Shown piece by piece: positions 42,605 to 54,898 of a stretch of 64,000 nucleotides of DNA; the first letter of the stretch is position 1, and the number at the start of each line of letters is the position of its first letter. The DNA comes from Harmonia axyridis (Eukaryota; Arthropoda; Insecta; Coleoptera; Coccinellidae). Position numbers and translations under genes: made by a program. The stretch spans positions 7,068,001-7,132,000 of the forward strand of contig NC_059502.1 of assembly GCF_914767665.1 (NCBI RefSeq). Direction: 5' to 3'. The notes beneath the pieces are model-generated. The model ran no database searches. It had not been told where the DNA came from and was given only the letters and a program-made list of their open reading frames with translations.

Positions 42605-44378
42605 TAGACTATATATCATCAAGTCAAGTAGCTTGACATATTAACCAACGACTTGACTTGAAAATCAAGCTCGTGAAAAATTACATCCTTGAGCTTGACT
42701 TGACTTGATTTTAGATATTTATTGCTTGACTTGATAGCAAGCTACTTAATATAACTTGAGCTTGATATGCACTCGTCGCACTGCATATAACGGGTGTTTT
42801 TTTTCGAGGTATATAACTTTAAGTTAGCATTACTGTTCAAGATGGCGACCGATTAACAGCTGTCAAGTGATTTATTCTCAGTTTGGTTTGGCAATTCATC
42901 ATAAATAGACTCACGCCTGAACAACGCTTGCAAATAGTGCAATTTTATTTCGAAAATAATGGTTCTGTGCGGAATACATATTGCGAACTACGTCCATTTT
43001 ATTTAGTTTAGCGATGAAGCGCACTTCTGGTTGAATGGCTACGTCAACACCCTAAACTGCCGCATTTGGAGTGAAGCTAATCCTCAAGTGGATGTCGAAA
43101 CACCGTTACATCCGAGGTTACATCCAGAAAAACTGACTGTTCGGTGCGCTTTATGGGCTGGTGGAATAATTGGTCCGTACTTTTTCAAAAACGATGATGG
43201 CCAGAACGTTACAGTCAATGATATCGGTATAGAGCCATGATTACTAACTTTTTCATTCCTGAATTCAACAACCATGATGTCCAGGAGCTGTGGTTCCAAC
43301 AAGAAGGCGCAACATGTCAGACAGCTCGTGCCACAATCGATTTATTGAAAGACACGTTTGGTGACCGCCTTTTTTCACGTTTTGGACCTGTGAATTGGCC
43401 TCCAAGATCTTGTGATTTAACATCGCTAGACTACTTTCTATGGGGCTATGTAAAGTCATTGGTCTATGCGGATAAGCCACAAACCCTTGACCATTTGGAA
43501 GACAACATTTGCCGTGTTATTGCCGATATACGGTCACAAATGTTGGAAAAAGTAATCGAAAATTGGACGTCCAGATTGGACTACATCCGAGCCAGCCGTG
43601 GCGGTCATATGCCAGAAATCATATTTAAAATGTAATGCCACAAGATTATCTTGCGGATAAATAAAATTCATGTTAATCGAATAATCCATCGTTTTTTTAT
43701 TGCAATTAAAAGTTCTATAGCTCTAAAGAAAACACCCTTTATTTCTGCAATCTTGTGGGCGTTTAGACTGAATAAGGGGATTCCTCGAGCGCCGAGTGAC
43801 TGAAGCATTCGCCAGTGTGACTTTATTACTAGTTTTCTCACATTTCTATGAAATGGTAGATTTTGGTAGTTTCAAAATATCTTCCCAAAGTTGACCAAAA
43901 TAGCCAAGGATTTTTTATCAACGTCAGCATCTTAAGCTTCTGTTAAAGACAATTCCAGAACTGCTCTTACAGTTACAAAAACCCGCAATATGTTAGGCGA
44001 CGAATCTATAAGATGCCTCATGTGTCTCAGATCCTGGATGGAAAATTATGAAATCAAACAAAGCCTGGAGGTTTCTCAATATTAAGAAACTTTTTTTTCA
44101 TTTTGTTATGATTTAATTTATGTTTCTATTTCAAAAAAGTTGATATTTTCGGTTCTCTCATACAATAAATTTGATAAATAAAAGTGTTTTTTGCAAGGTT
44201 CCTTCTCTTTTCATCATTTTTTTCATTGACATGACACTACACAATAAAACTACTAAAAATCAAGTAGATTGATATGATTCAAGTACTTGATTAATAAATA
44301 CTTGACTTGAGCTTGACTTGAAATCAAGTCAAGCTCAAGTCAAGTAACTTGAAAATCAAGTCAAGCCGTGAATCCCTA
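42605..44378 (+). mobile_element. hAT fragment copy E3, split by an inserted element
   Basis: Left part 42605-42789 and right part 43740-44378 together match E2. The CTTGACTTGA-rich segment, the ...CGTCGCACTGCATATA junction, the transposase C-terminus (decayed) and the CTTGACTTGA-rich right end finishing CCGTGAATCCCTA are all present. The element C3 lies between. The array just before 44378 is strongly palindromic. Confidence 0.8.
42790..43739 (+). mobile_element. Tc1/mariner-superfamily non-autonomous element, copy C3
   Basis: 950 bp, plus orientation, beginning ACGGGTGTTTTTTTTCGAGG and ending CACCCTT, flanked by TA. It encodes the transposase C-terminal half (LTVRCALWAGGIIGPYFFKN, then from 43237 MITNFFIPEFNNHDVQELWF, GATCQTARATIDLL, SCDLTSLDYFLWGYVKSLVY, ending HMPEIIFKM). 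A frameshift at about 43225 separates the two. It is inserted inside hAT copy E3. Confidence 0.93.
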
Positions 44379-47300
44379 CAAACCCGCCAAAAGGAAAAGT
44401 TCCTTTGGCAAGCAATTAAAAGAAAGAAAATATTGATTTACAAGAAAACATCTTGACGTCAATTCAAGCCTCAAACTTCCAACGATATCCATTCTGAAAC
44501 TGCAGCGGCAAAAAACTCTCGATTGAAAAGGAACCCGCAAAAAAAACATCGACCGTTTTGGACGCAAGAGAAGGTGCAACAAGATGCTATCTTGCGCTCA
44601 CCGCATCGAGATAATAACAGTCCGGTCCAAAAATCGGGCGTCGATTCCACGTAATCAACAGAATAATTGCAGATCGAAAAAGTGCCTGTTTGTATTTCAC
44701 CATCATTATCCAATTCTGTGTATCCATCAGATAGTGATCCCTACGTTGCCGAAATTTCTCTCTAATAACATTGTTTTCTGTTTCCTGCAGCCCGGTTTTC
44801 ACTTTTCAAATTGAGCTTTCTTCTTCTTCTGAATCGGGATGGCACACTTTTGGGAAACTTATCGTTAATATGCGCGAATTCCAAAATGTTTTTTGACTAA
44901 TGTATTCGACGATTGCTTTCGATTTCAAAACGATACGTGAGTTCCATGAATATTCCTGGGTATGGACATGAATTTTTATTGGATATATGCAGGAATTTCC
45001 GAAATGATTATTTCATAATAGAATATATGTAATTTCGTCTTAATGGATTTTTTTTTATTGCGGAATGTTGGATGTTAGATTCGCGTCTATTGTTTCATCC
45101 ATATATTTCGATATATTTGTTGTTGTTTCGGTTGTAAGAGCCACGATTCGGGTATGTCGAAGAAATTGATGAAAATTAACTGCCAAATATGTGAACATTA
45201 TACAGGGTGATTCTCCGCGATGGCCTTTTAGACGTTTATGGAGAACTAGCCATAATTTTGTGTTGAAAATTTGCATGATGGGGTTTGAGACAATGATCTT
45301 TCCCCCTAAAATATTTTCAGATCTCTACAAATTTCGGTTATACCGAAAACATACTACTACTGCCTTTTTTCAAATGGCACACCCAGTATATTATTGCATC
45401 ATTAGATGGCTTTTTTGATGAAAATTTCAGCAATATGCCATAGCTTGGGTGAAAACTCAACGGTTCATGAGTTAATGGGATTCTTATGAAGAATATAGTG
45501 TCTACGGTGATTCACACTTTTTTTGAATATTTCTGCAGGAAGAATTTTTTTCGAAAAAATTTTTGTAGCTAATCATTGCAATAATCTTAGTTGTCGACAT
45601 ATTAAACGATAAACAGAGAGTCTTGAATCACAGAAATGATTGAGAAACCATTGATATTATGCATGTCTACCGAATTCCTCAAGTTGCGGGATTAAAGTTA
45701 AGTATGCGATTATGAAATGAGGTTATAGTTACGAATTTTGAGAGATTTCATAAATTCAACCCATATAATCCCCTGCATGCTCTAATTCACTCATCAGAAA
45801 TTTGAGAAATTAAGTATCATCCGAATATAATTGCGTAAATTTGGGAATTAGACATCGGTACGAATTTAACAATTTTTTTCAATGCTTTATGTTGTGGTAT
45901 CAACGAATGTTCAGTGATTATATAACAGATTCAATTCCATTTCATCCAACTCTATAAGAACAAGTGCTCTTTTCAGTTGTTAAATTCGCTCAATTGACTT
46001 GAATTGGCATTGAAAGAAGATTGATAAATTTCCCATTAACTCTTAAGAGCGTCGTAAAATTCGGTTCATGTAGTTTTTTGATGAGTTAATAAAAATTTAA
46101 AGACCTACAAGACGTAAAAAAACAAACGATCATATTGCTCTATTATGCATCTAGAGAAGTATCCAAAACATTGTCTTATATTTGCTTTTTATTATTCTGC
46201 GGTGAACGTGCAAGCATTGAATATGAATGTTCACATTCATTTGATAGGTTGGTTATGTCAATTGAAAGTACTTGATGAAATTCACCTTGTTTAGTCGATA
46301 CTTTAAAAAATTTTGTTATAAGAAAGAAAAATTTTGATTGGTATTGTTGGTATATTTGACAATTACGAGAATGGCATTTATGGACAAAATCATAAGCCGT
46401 ATAGGCAAATGAGTTTGCCCAAACTTGGATATAATCACGAGAAAATTTTTCAGGAGCATTTGAATCTTATTCCACGAAAACATTTGACCCTTTGATAACA
46501 AGAAAATTGACTATGAATAATTAAAATTGATTATCAAGATATTTCTCAAAATCTCTCCGCTGAAAAATCATCATATCGGTTCTATCAACATATCTAAGAG
46601 TTTTGTCACTAGAAAAAAAGCCTTGGCAATAGATAGTACTTTGATATTATAAAACCCAAGAAAAAATAGTCTTTTGAAAAAAAGGCTCTAAACTATCAGA
46701 TCTAAAAAAATTAGTTTGGAAACCATTTTTCGATACAAAAAGGAACATTTTGGATTATAGAAGAAAATAATTGGCAATAAAGTAAAATTCGTAGTATTCC
46801 TCTTGTCTTTATATTCCCAAAATTAATAAACACCTAAATGTATTTTGTTAATTGGTTATTTTAAGGACAATTTAAGATTCATCTTTTTTCTAGTTTATCT
46901 TCAAGTTGTACACTACCTTTCTCACTAGATTCTTCAGTGCAAATTCATTTTGATTCTGTGCTGAAATCACTGGATCAATTCATTCAATTTTTGGAAAAAA
47001 TATTTGTATAGTAGTTTAGAATGAACTCACTGATTTGATGTAATACAAAAACTATGAATTTTTGAGTGGGAAAAATCAATGAGTTTATTCTCAACTGCTA
47101 TACGAAGGTGTCTTCCAAAAATTAAGAGAATCCTAAGGGCCATAATCGAAATGAATCTGAACTGAAGAACCTAGTAAGGAACGTAATGTACACCCTTAAA
47201 GTCCACTCTTCTCAAGGGACAATCAGCTTAATCACCTTTCAATAAAAACATATTTGCCTCATTGGTAAACTTATTTTATTTCTCTAATTCATTTAATTAA

Positions 47301-47630
47301 TTTTTGTAATCGTAGAATTATACTTAATTCGGCAGTAATCACAAGAATTGCTTCGAATTTATCCTCAACCCTATATTCATTTTTTCAATTTTCAAACCCT
47401 CCATCAAACCGAACTCAACAACAGAAAATTCCTGAACATATCAGACGTTTCCACTCAAAACCTTCCATCCTTACCAAATCGTAATATACCGAAAAAAAAA
47501 AAAACACCCAGCAATCCACAATCCACCACCGTACCGAACGCACGCACCAATAATACCAACAGTACCACCTTCGAATCCGGCTCGAAGGACCAGACGAACA
47601 CACCTGACACGCGACCGCTGCTGCAACACG
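44379..47630. other. Intergenic or intronic AT-rich stretch
   Basis: No supported gene. TACAGGGTG at 45201-45209 starts a repeat-like block with TTTTTTCAAATGGCACACCC near 45365, resembling the repeat end at 29598-29606. The short open frames here show no family signature. Confidence 0.4.
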
Positions 47631-47636
47631 CACGTA

Positions 47637-47990
47637 CCTCAAACGGGCTCGAGCGACAGGTACTACTCGCTAGAACGTGAAAACTGTACTATCGGCGAGG
47701 TCCGAGTATAGCGCGGCGCCTTCGCTATACACCACTCTTCCAGTGACACAATTCCGGGGACCCAGATTCTGCGGATCGTGCAGCTGTCGCCGGATCGATA
47801 CAACAATGGTTCCGAATGCAGTTTCGTTAATGAAGAAGGGATCGAGAGACGGCACTGATTACGATTTTTGCGTTGTGTCCGTTGTGGGAACGGAGCCGAG
47901 ACGATTTGGACAGATGACGGTGCTGTATCGGTGGAATTGGTCGCGAGGCGGGGGTTCCCCAAGGGTCGGTGCGAGGGCAGGTTGAATTGT
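47637..47990 (-). promoter_or_regulatory. GC-rich block with a splice donor: candidate distant first exon/promoter
   Basis: A CpG-richer block in AT-rich DNA. On the minus strand a TAATCAGTGCC initiator-like motif (near 47858) is followed about 220 nt later by a strong donor, GTTTGAG|GTACGTGCG (near 47634-47644). It could be the untranslated first exon of the minus-strand Fhod gene, joining the acceptor near 34828. No convincing protein is encoded. Plus-strand frames overlapping it lack family signals. Confidence 0.35.
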
Positions 47991-49069
47991 TCGATTATTG
48001 TTGCGAATGATTGGGTTTGAGTGAAACTTCACACGAGTAACTGTTTCAACTCGAGGCGAGCTTTTTAGTGAAATTTTCATCAATAAGATACAAGATTCGA
48101 AGGTTCAATGAAACATGGTCTCTTCATACAGATGGAAAACTCTACTGGAGTGAATTTTTGGGAAAATTTTCGATTTCTTTCATCTTGAAGTCAAGAAGAT
48201 TAAGGTGTGTCAATACCTGTATAAGTGATCACTTTGGTTCTATCAAAACATCGGAAAATCCACGAAAAAACGTTGAAGATGAAAACAAATTCAAGGAAGC
48301 TCTGAAGCAGTGAGAAGTGAACTCCAATTAGAAAAAAGAGAAGAACCATCCCATACCATTGAAAATATTTGTCGCTGGTGTTAGGTTTATACTACTGTAT
48401 CGTAGTTTTATTTCCACTTAGTCTTTCATGAGAGCTTTATGCCTATAAGAAATGTCTACTTATATTTCAATGTTTGCGATAATTGTTTATCCAATACTCT
48501 GGCTTCTTCAGGGTACATTTCGATAATAACTACAAATTCAGGGGAATAGAATACACCGTTTAAAACTTCCTACAGAAAATTCATTTTCTGCGGTTTTCCA
48601 AAATGAGCATATCGAACCCAAATTGGACTTCTGTGTAATCTTTTATGAGAAATTATTTCGGTATAACAGCTATTGGAGAAATTTGTGTTGCACGTTTTCC
48701 AATCTGCTTTTATGACATTCTTAATGGGGTAAAATTCATTTTATTCAGAACGAAATGATTAAGCTTTTATTAGTCCTGAACAGTTAACCATGACCAGGAG
48801 TGAATCAAAGCATTTTATTTGAAAATCATATAACATTATCAATATGTTGGATGAAATGTAACTTGGCATGGAAAATCTCTGCCACATAAAGAATGTTCTC
48901 AACCTTTCGTAATTGAATTTGAACTATTGTATACTCTTTAAGACATTTTTATTACTTGTAAATACAATTATGGAACACTTATTCAGGTTTTGGAATAGAA
49001 AGTTCGATCAGCAGTACTCAGAGGACCTATCCAAATCCTCTTGAAGTATACCAAAATGGTAAACAAAGT

Positions 49070-49245
49070 TAATCGTTAGGAATAATTTGCGATTATTTGC
49101 ATAAATCAACATATATTATGAAAACTAAGGGACCCAAGTGAGAACCCTGAGGCACACCCTTAAAAAAGTTATTAGAGAAATAACGCACTGTAGTCCTCCT
49201 TGTTTCTCTTGATGTTAGGTAACCAACACTTTAAGAAGGTAAGCG
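49070..49245 (-). pseudogene. LINE reverse-transcriptase fragment
   Basis: The minus strand reads SRETRRTTVRYFSNNFFKGV followed by PQGSHLGPLVFIIYVDLC, the core PQG-LGP block of a Jockey/CR1-like reverse transcriptase. It is short, with no flanking ORF, and truncated on both sides. The rest of 47991-50475 shows nothing recognisable. Confidence 0.72.
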
Positions 49246-50479
49246 TAGAAGAAGTTGAACTGATTCAAAACGATTTCAATCTCCGATCAGATCTACAAGC
49301 CTATTCTTATCCCTGCCATCATCGGAGAGATTCCCATGGCTAATTGTTCGTACAACTCGTGAAACCATAATTGACTGCATATCAAATCGACTTGGGCTAC
49401 GCCTCCACCTCATTATGCCAAAGTGCGATATCTCGCTTTCTTCTCTTTCACACTTTTAATTTCTAATCTAATAAAACGGATCAAGGCATTGTGTCCCGCT
49501 GTTCCCATCAAATTTCGACTATTTGATCTTCGGGTTCACGAGAGACAAGCTAATTGAAAGCTAGTTCGTATGCACGACGTTGTTTTGTTTCATTCATTCT
49601 GGGAAACCGAATTTGGGCGAAGATTGGAACAACTTTTTCAGCGATAAGACGTCGGTTTCACTTTCGCGACTTCCTTGGGAAGATTTTTTTTTATTTTGAC
49701 GTGTAATGTCAGTGGTTTCCTGAGGACATGTTGTTCTTATGTTTCGTTGATGTGATTGGGAGCTTCCTGTGATTGATCATTGCTAAATTGATTCGCGAAG
49801 AACAAGAATGAAGATATTCTTCATTTTGTTGTGTTCTTCTTGATAATTGATAGTTCTTTCTAGCAATCTGTGAAGTTTAAAAGCTGAAATCACAGCAAAC
49901 TCACGCAATGTTTTATTTCCCTTTATATTTCAACCTTTCAGCAACAAATCTTCTATAAACAGGCTACTGTCCAAGGAGGAAGTTAACCATTTTCAAATCA
50001 ACATAAACTGTCCATTGATGTTCGAGTTTGATTTTTTCAAAACTAGTGAAATTGTCCTTCTTCATGATAGAAAAATGACCCATAGGCATTGAACCATATT
50101 TGTGAGTGTTACGTAGAATAATATATTTCAAACGACGTTTTAAACTGCCAATGAAGAAGCGCCAATAATCTAAAGAATTCTGTCAAACACATAGGATTTC
50201 AGCAGACTCCATTAAGAGGTTCTGGACTTTTTGAGTTGTTAAATTTGTTTGCTGCCTTCATAATATCGAATTATTTGAACTACATCAGACGATATTAATG
50301 TATAATCTTCTGGGAATTCAGGAAGACTGCTCAAGGAGGGGGGAGTATATCTTCTGGATGCACTAGAGGTCCTCTTGCAGAATCTAGATTGGGGTATGTT
50401 CTTTTGTGTTTCTATTTATGCCTCATATTCGTAGACAGATTGCAGTCAAGAAATTTTGGGATGAATTTCATTTCTACCC

Positions 50480-50890
50480 GAACTTTTTTCCAATTGTTCC
50501 TTGCCTCCCAGATACCAGACCTGCCAAATAAACCTTTAGGGATTGATACTTTCCTTCAATCTAATGAAAGTGACAAGGAAATTTGGCATTCGAAATGGAA
50601 TTCTCGTAATGTCTCCAACAAAAGTCTTATCGTTGATCCTTCAGAGAAAGTAGCAGGTTTCAATCTGCCTATGTTGGTATACTTTAAATCCACTTAGGAC
50701 TGGTCATGGTCGTTGCAATAGTATGCTCTTCCAATGGCATTCTATTGAAATCCCACTAAGTGAGAGTGGCGTAGAAAAAAACATTGACCACTTGGAGAAA
50801 AATTGTACAATTTATAAATTTCATGGTGATTTTCAAGCTATCCATTCAGTTACAGATTCTTCTTTAGAATGGGTCCCTGACTTTTAATCA
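50480..50890 (+). pseudogene. LINE ORF2 C-terminal relic
   Basis: The plus strand contains EIWHSKWNSRNVSNKSLIVD, PSEKVAGFNLP, then by frameshift WSLLNRFRTGHGRCNSML-like sequence, CGVEKKTLTTWRK and FKAIHSVTDSSLEW. This order (W-W, DP, GFNLPR, NRFRTGHGRC, cysteine motif) is the C-terminal tail of an insect non-LTR retrotransposon ORF2. Several stops show it is dead. Confidence 0.6.
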
Positions 50891-51205
50891 ATATATATGA
50901 CTTTTGGTCAAATGGAAGAATGGAAAAGATTTTGCTTGGATGAAAAAGTTGCTCTCAATATGAATATGTAAATGGGGATGATTTATCCATCTACTTAAGC
51001 CATTGGTTTAAGTCAGTATTTCGAAACTATACTATAAAACGAACAAAATGATAGCAGGGCTTTCCTTGAGAGCAGCCAATAACAAACTAAGTCGAGTAGG
51101 ACCAAGAAATTATGTTCCTGAAGACCAGTTGCTGGGTTTCTGACACCAATTTCGATTTAGTTTTGTTGGCCAGAGTTATGATATAATAACAAACTGTAAG
51201 ACATA

Positions 51206-52124
51206 ACGGGTGTTTTTTTTCGAGGTATATAACTTTAAGTTGGCATTACTGTTCAAGATGGCGACCGATTTAACAGCTGTCAAATGATTTATTCTCATGA
51301 ATATACTCACGCCTAAACAACGCTTGCAAAAAGTGCAATTTTATTTCGAAAATAATGGTTCTGTGCGGAATACGTATCGCGCACAACGTCCATTTTATTT
51401 TGTTTAGCGATGAAGCGCACTTCTGGTTGAATAGCTAGGTCAACAAACAAAACTACCGCATTTGGAGTGAAGCTAATCCTCAAGTGTATGTCGAAACACC
51501 GTTACATCCACAAAAACTGACTGTTTGATGCGCTTTATGGGCTGGTGGAATCATTGGTCCGTACTTCTTCAAAAACCATGATGGCCAGAACGTTACAGTC
51601 AATGGTGATCGGTATAGAGCCATGATTACTAACTTTTTCATTTCTGAATTGAACAACCATGATGTCCAGGAGCTGTGGTTCCAACGAGACGGCGCAACAT
51701 GTCACACAGCTCGTGCCACAATCGATTTATTGAAAGACACGTTTGGTGACCGCCTAATTTCACGTTTTGGACCTGTGAATTGGCCTCCAAGATCTTGTGA
51801 TTTAACACCGCTAGACTACTTTCTGTGGGGCTATGTAAAGTCATTGGTCTATGAGGATGAGCGACAAACCCTTGACCATTTGGAAGACAACATTCGCCGT
51901 GTTATTGCCGATATACGGCCACAAATGTTGGAAAAAGTCATCGAAAATTGGACGTCCAGATTGGACTACATCCGAGCCAGCCGTGGCGGTCATATGCCAG
52001 AAATCATATTCAAAATGTAATGCCACAAGATTATCTTGCGGATAAATAAAATTCATGTCAATCGAATATACCACCGTTGTTTTATTGCAATTCAAAGTTG
52101 TATAGCTCTAAAAAAAACACCCTT
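51206..52124 (+). mobile_element. Tc1/mariner-superfamily non-autonomous element, copy C4
   Basis: 919 bp flanked by TA, plus orientation. The uninterrupted frame 51622-52020 encodes MITNFFISELNNHDVQELWF, GATCHTARATIDLL, SCDLTPLDYFLWGYVKSLVY and HMPEIIFKM. A stop in place of Trp in LTV(W)CALWAG near 51527 and the shared internal deletion upstream make it inactive. Confidence 0.93.
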
Positions 52125-52815
52125 TAGATATGCGATGACTAAATAGGACTATCCATTTAAAACGTTCAAAAATCCATTTAGCTCAGCTGACTACCCAGTG
52201 TTCACACAAGCGAAGATCATTACCCCGGCAATAATCGTTCTCATTTATCTCTCTGCAACTAAATCCACGCAAAACGGTACTTAACAGTTGCAAATTACAA
52301 TACAGCATAAAAATGTCAACTGCGAGAAAACTATACCACTATGACAGCGAGATAGACGGTCTTATCGGTCGATAAGATCGGCTGGAAAATATACATTACC
52401 GGGAAAAAATTGGACCAATCCACGATGAGTCTGCGAAACAGAACTAGCGGTCTGTAGATGAATGTTAATTCTAGATCGTATCTAATCAGATAGTCTCAGA
52501 ATAATTTATGTACGGGTTAGGATGGGAACGAATCAATTTAGTGTGGTGGCACGCCTGCTGATGGTAGATGTTCTATGATCGCTTGACACGTTCTGTGATG
52601 GCAAGGCTTGAACTATCGAAAGTTTGGCTGGAAAGTTTTTGCTTTTAGGTGATATTCTGGGAGATGTTGTTCTTTTTGAAGAATGGTAGTGGATAGGTTT
52701 TGATCAATTAAGAAAAGAAGTAGGTCAGGTTTGAAAAAATTATAGTAGTAGTCATGATTTTCGTGACATGAGAGAATGTGTTCACAATGCTGATGATATC
52801 TTGCTTATTATGAAG
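52125..52815. other. Spacer between elements, nothing recognised
   Basis: AT-rich sequence without coding, RNA or repeat signals that I can support. Confidence 0.4.
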
Positions 52816-52819
52816 AATA

Positions 52820-53770
52820 CTTCGAATTGTATAGACAATAAACTGCCCAATACACCTAGGCATCCCACGAATCAATTCATCAATGAAATCTTCAGGCCTA
52901 ACGTTCCATTCTTCCTGAAGGGCTAAACTCTATTCCTGAAATGTTGAAGGTGGGTTTTGGCGATTGGATATTGGTCTCTCTAAGTAATCCCATACGTGCT
53001 CAATTGGATTCATGTCTGGTGAGTTTGCTGGCCAGTTCATTTCCTGACTATTGCTGTCTTGAAGAATGTTTTGAACCCTTCGTGTGTGGTGTGGTGGGGC
53101 TTCATCATCCTGATAAATGAAATTATCCCCAAATTCGTTGCGCAGATGAACAATGATTGGTTCAATGATGTTTTCTACGTATATTGCACCAGTCATTTTT
53201 GGTTCAAAGATAATAAAAGGGGTATCGAACATTCTACCTCCTACCAGCACATTATTAGGTTGCCTTGAAAGGGCACAACTTCCCAGGCGAAATTGAGTCG
53301 CTTTAGTCTGCCTGGACCTCTCCAAACTCTTTCTCGTCGAATAGAACTTTGTAAACCGAATCGTGGCTCGTCCGAAAAAAGTACGTTGCGCCATTGTGGT
53401 CAAAACTAGTCTTGTTGGTGTTCTGCCCACTGCTGATGGGTAGCTCTATGTCCAGGTGATAGCCGAGGTACTCTTAAGGGTCTTCTTGCCCTTGAATTTG
53501 GGGAATTCAACCGTTTCCTTATGGTTTAGGGTTGAGACTACCCGTCTATAGGTCCTCAAAAAAAGACTTCGAAGTGCTGTTACAGATACCGTTCGATTCC
53601 TTCTAGTAAAATTTGGGATATAATGGTTTTCCCTTGCAGATGTTACTCTGGGTCGACCAGGCAACGCTGCCTGCTTCCAGAAAATGGACCACAATGCGCC
53701 TTACAGAAGTACGTGAAATATTCAAACGTTGCTCAAAATGGATGTTCGACATTTTTCACAGAATATTATC
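52820..53770 (-). mobile_element. Tc1-type transposon, inactivated
   Basis: On the minus strand a Tc1 transposase is readable in pieces from about 53770: LNISRTSVRRIVVHFLEAGS (helix-turn-helix), GRPRVTSARENHYIPNFTRR, NRTVSVTALRSLFLRTYRRV, a DE-bearing block near 53370 in a shifted frame, then NEFGDNFIYQDDEAPPHHTR, MNWPANSPDMNPIEHVWDYL and QEEWNVRPEDFIDELIRGMP. The PDMNPIEHVWD context is the DD34E Tc1 signature. Multiple frameshifts and stops inactivate it. The terminal repeats could not be delimited with confidence. Confidence 0.85.
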
Positions 53771-54898
53771 AATACTATAACTCTGGTTATTTCCTGAAAA
53801 CTGATTAACCTCAAATATACCTGTGATCTCCCAAACAAGAAACATTTTTCGCTGGTTCATTGTTTTCATTAAAGTAATAAGATAGTGAAGATTCCACACA
53901 TGAAAAATTGTCATGTTACATTCAACAAGTTGAGGATTGATAGGGGGTCAAGACTTTTGACGATGTGTGTATGTTTGTGCAGTTTATGATGAAACACTCT
54001 GAATAGCTTCGATCTGGGCAAGAACAAGCTTGCCTCTAGTGAGAATTTCCTTAAACAATATTCAATTCTTACGTTCTCGATGTAGTTTAGTTCAACCATC
54101 TATAAATATGCAAAGCATATATTTCTTGCAATTATTCATCAGCCATTCAGTTTCCTCTCATTTCTCTTGGCGACTTTCCTTTTTCAATTTGCGTTTCCTG
54201 GACCATAAACCATAAAATATTGTGCCCGTATCTAAACGAAATCGGTTGATGAATGATCAAAACAACATTCGCAGGAAATACACGTTCAAGACTAGTTAAA
54301 ACGAAGCCTTGATCTTCAAAACGTTGACCTTTAGAATTTCACTCGCCATTCTTACGACACACAGCAATACTCGATAAATGAAATTTCTAATGAGGCACCG
54401 CGATCGAAAGTCCTGTTGTAGAGGTCAAGTCTCTGAAAGTTTTTTTGGCATATTTTTAAAAGTTATTGTTAGTATTTAAATATAAATACTAGTTAAACAG
54501 TTATATTATACTTCGTATGCAAATATGTATTATTTATGCTTCATAATGTTTCTGCTTCCTTTTCGCATATATTTCAGCCTTCTACTTATGAATTAAATAT
54601 ATATGAAATCTGTCAAGACAGTTGACACATAATAACACTAATTTTTTGTGAAATTACGATATCTCATAATCTATCCATCAGATTCAACTGAATCTTTAGG
54701 TGTGTATATGAAGTTAATCGATGAATGAGCTATCGAAAAATTCAGCTATGTAACTTCCACAAACCAAAAACAATTAAGGTGGCAAATAAACTCGATTTTC
54801 TTTGAAATGGGCCAGCGTGATTCAGGTTATATATCTTCTGGCATCATCTTGTCAGAAAATGTAGGTTGGTGTGCGTATATAAAGCGTATGCGTATATA
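53771..54898. other. AT-rich spacer
   Basis: No supported features. Immediately before copy C5 the host sequence has a short direct duplication, GCGTATATAAAG, at about 54874-54885 and 54890-54901. Confidence 0.4.

Noticed and set aside
47677..47985. 102-codon plus-strand frame in the GC-rich block
   Set aside because: Arginine/glycine-rich translation typical of GC-rich non-coding DNA. The overlapping minus-strand frames are equally long.
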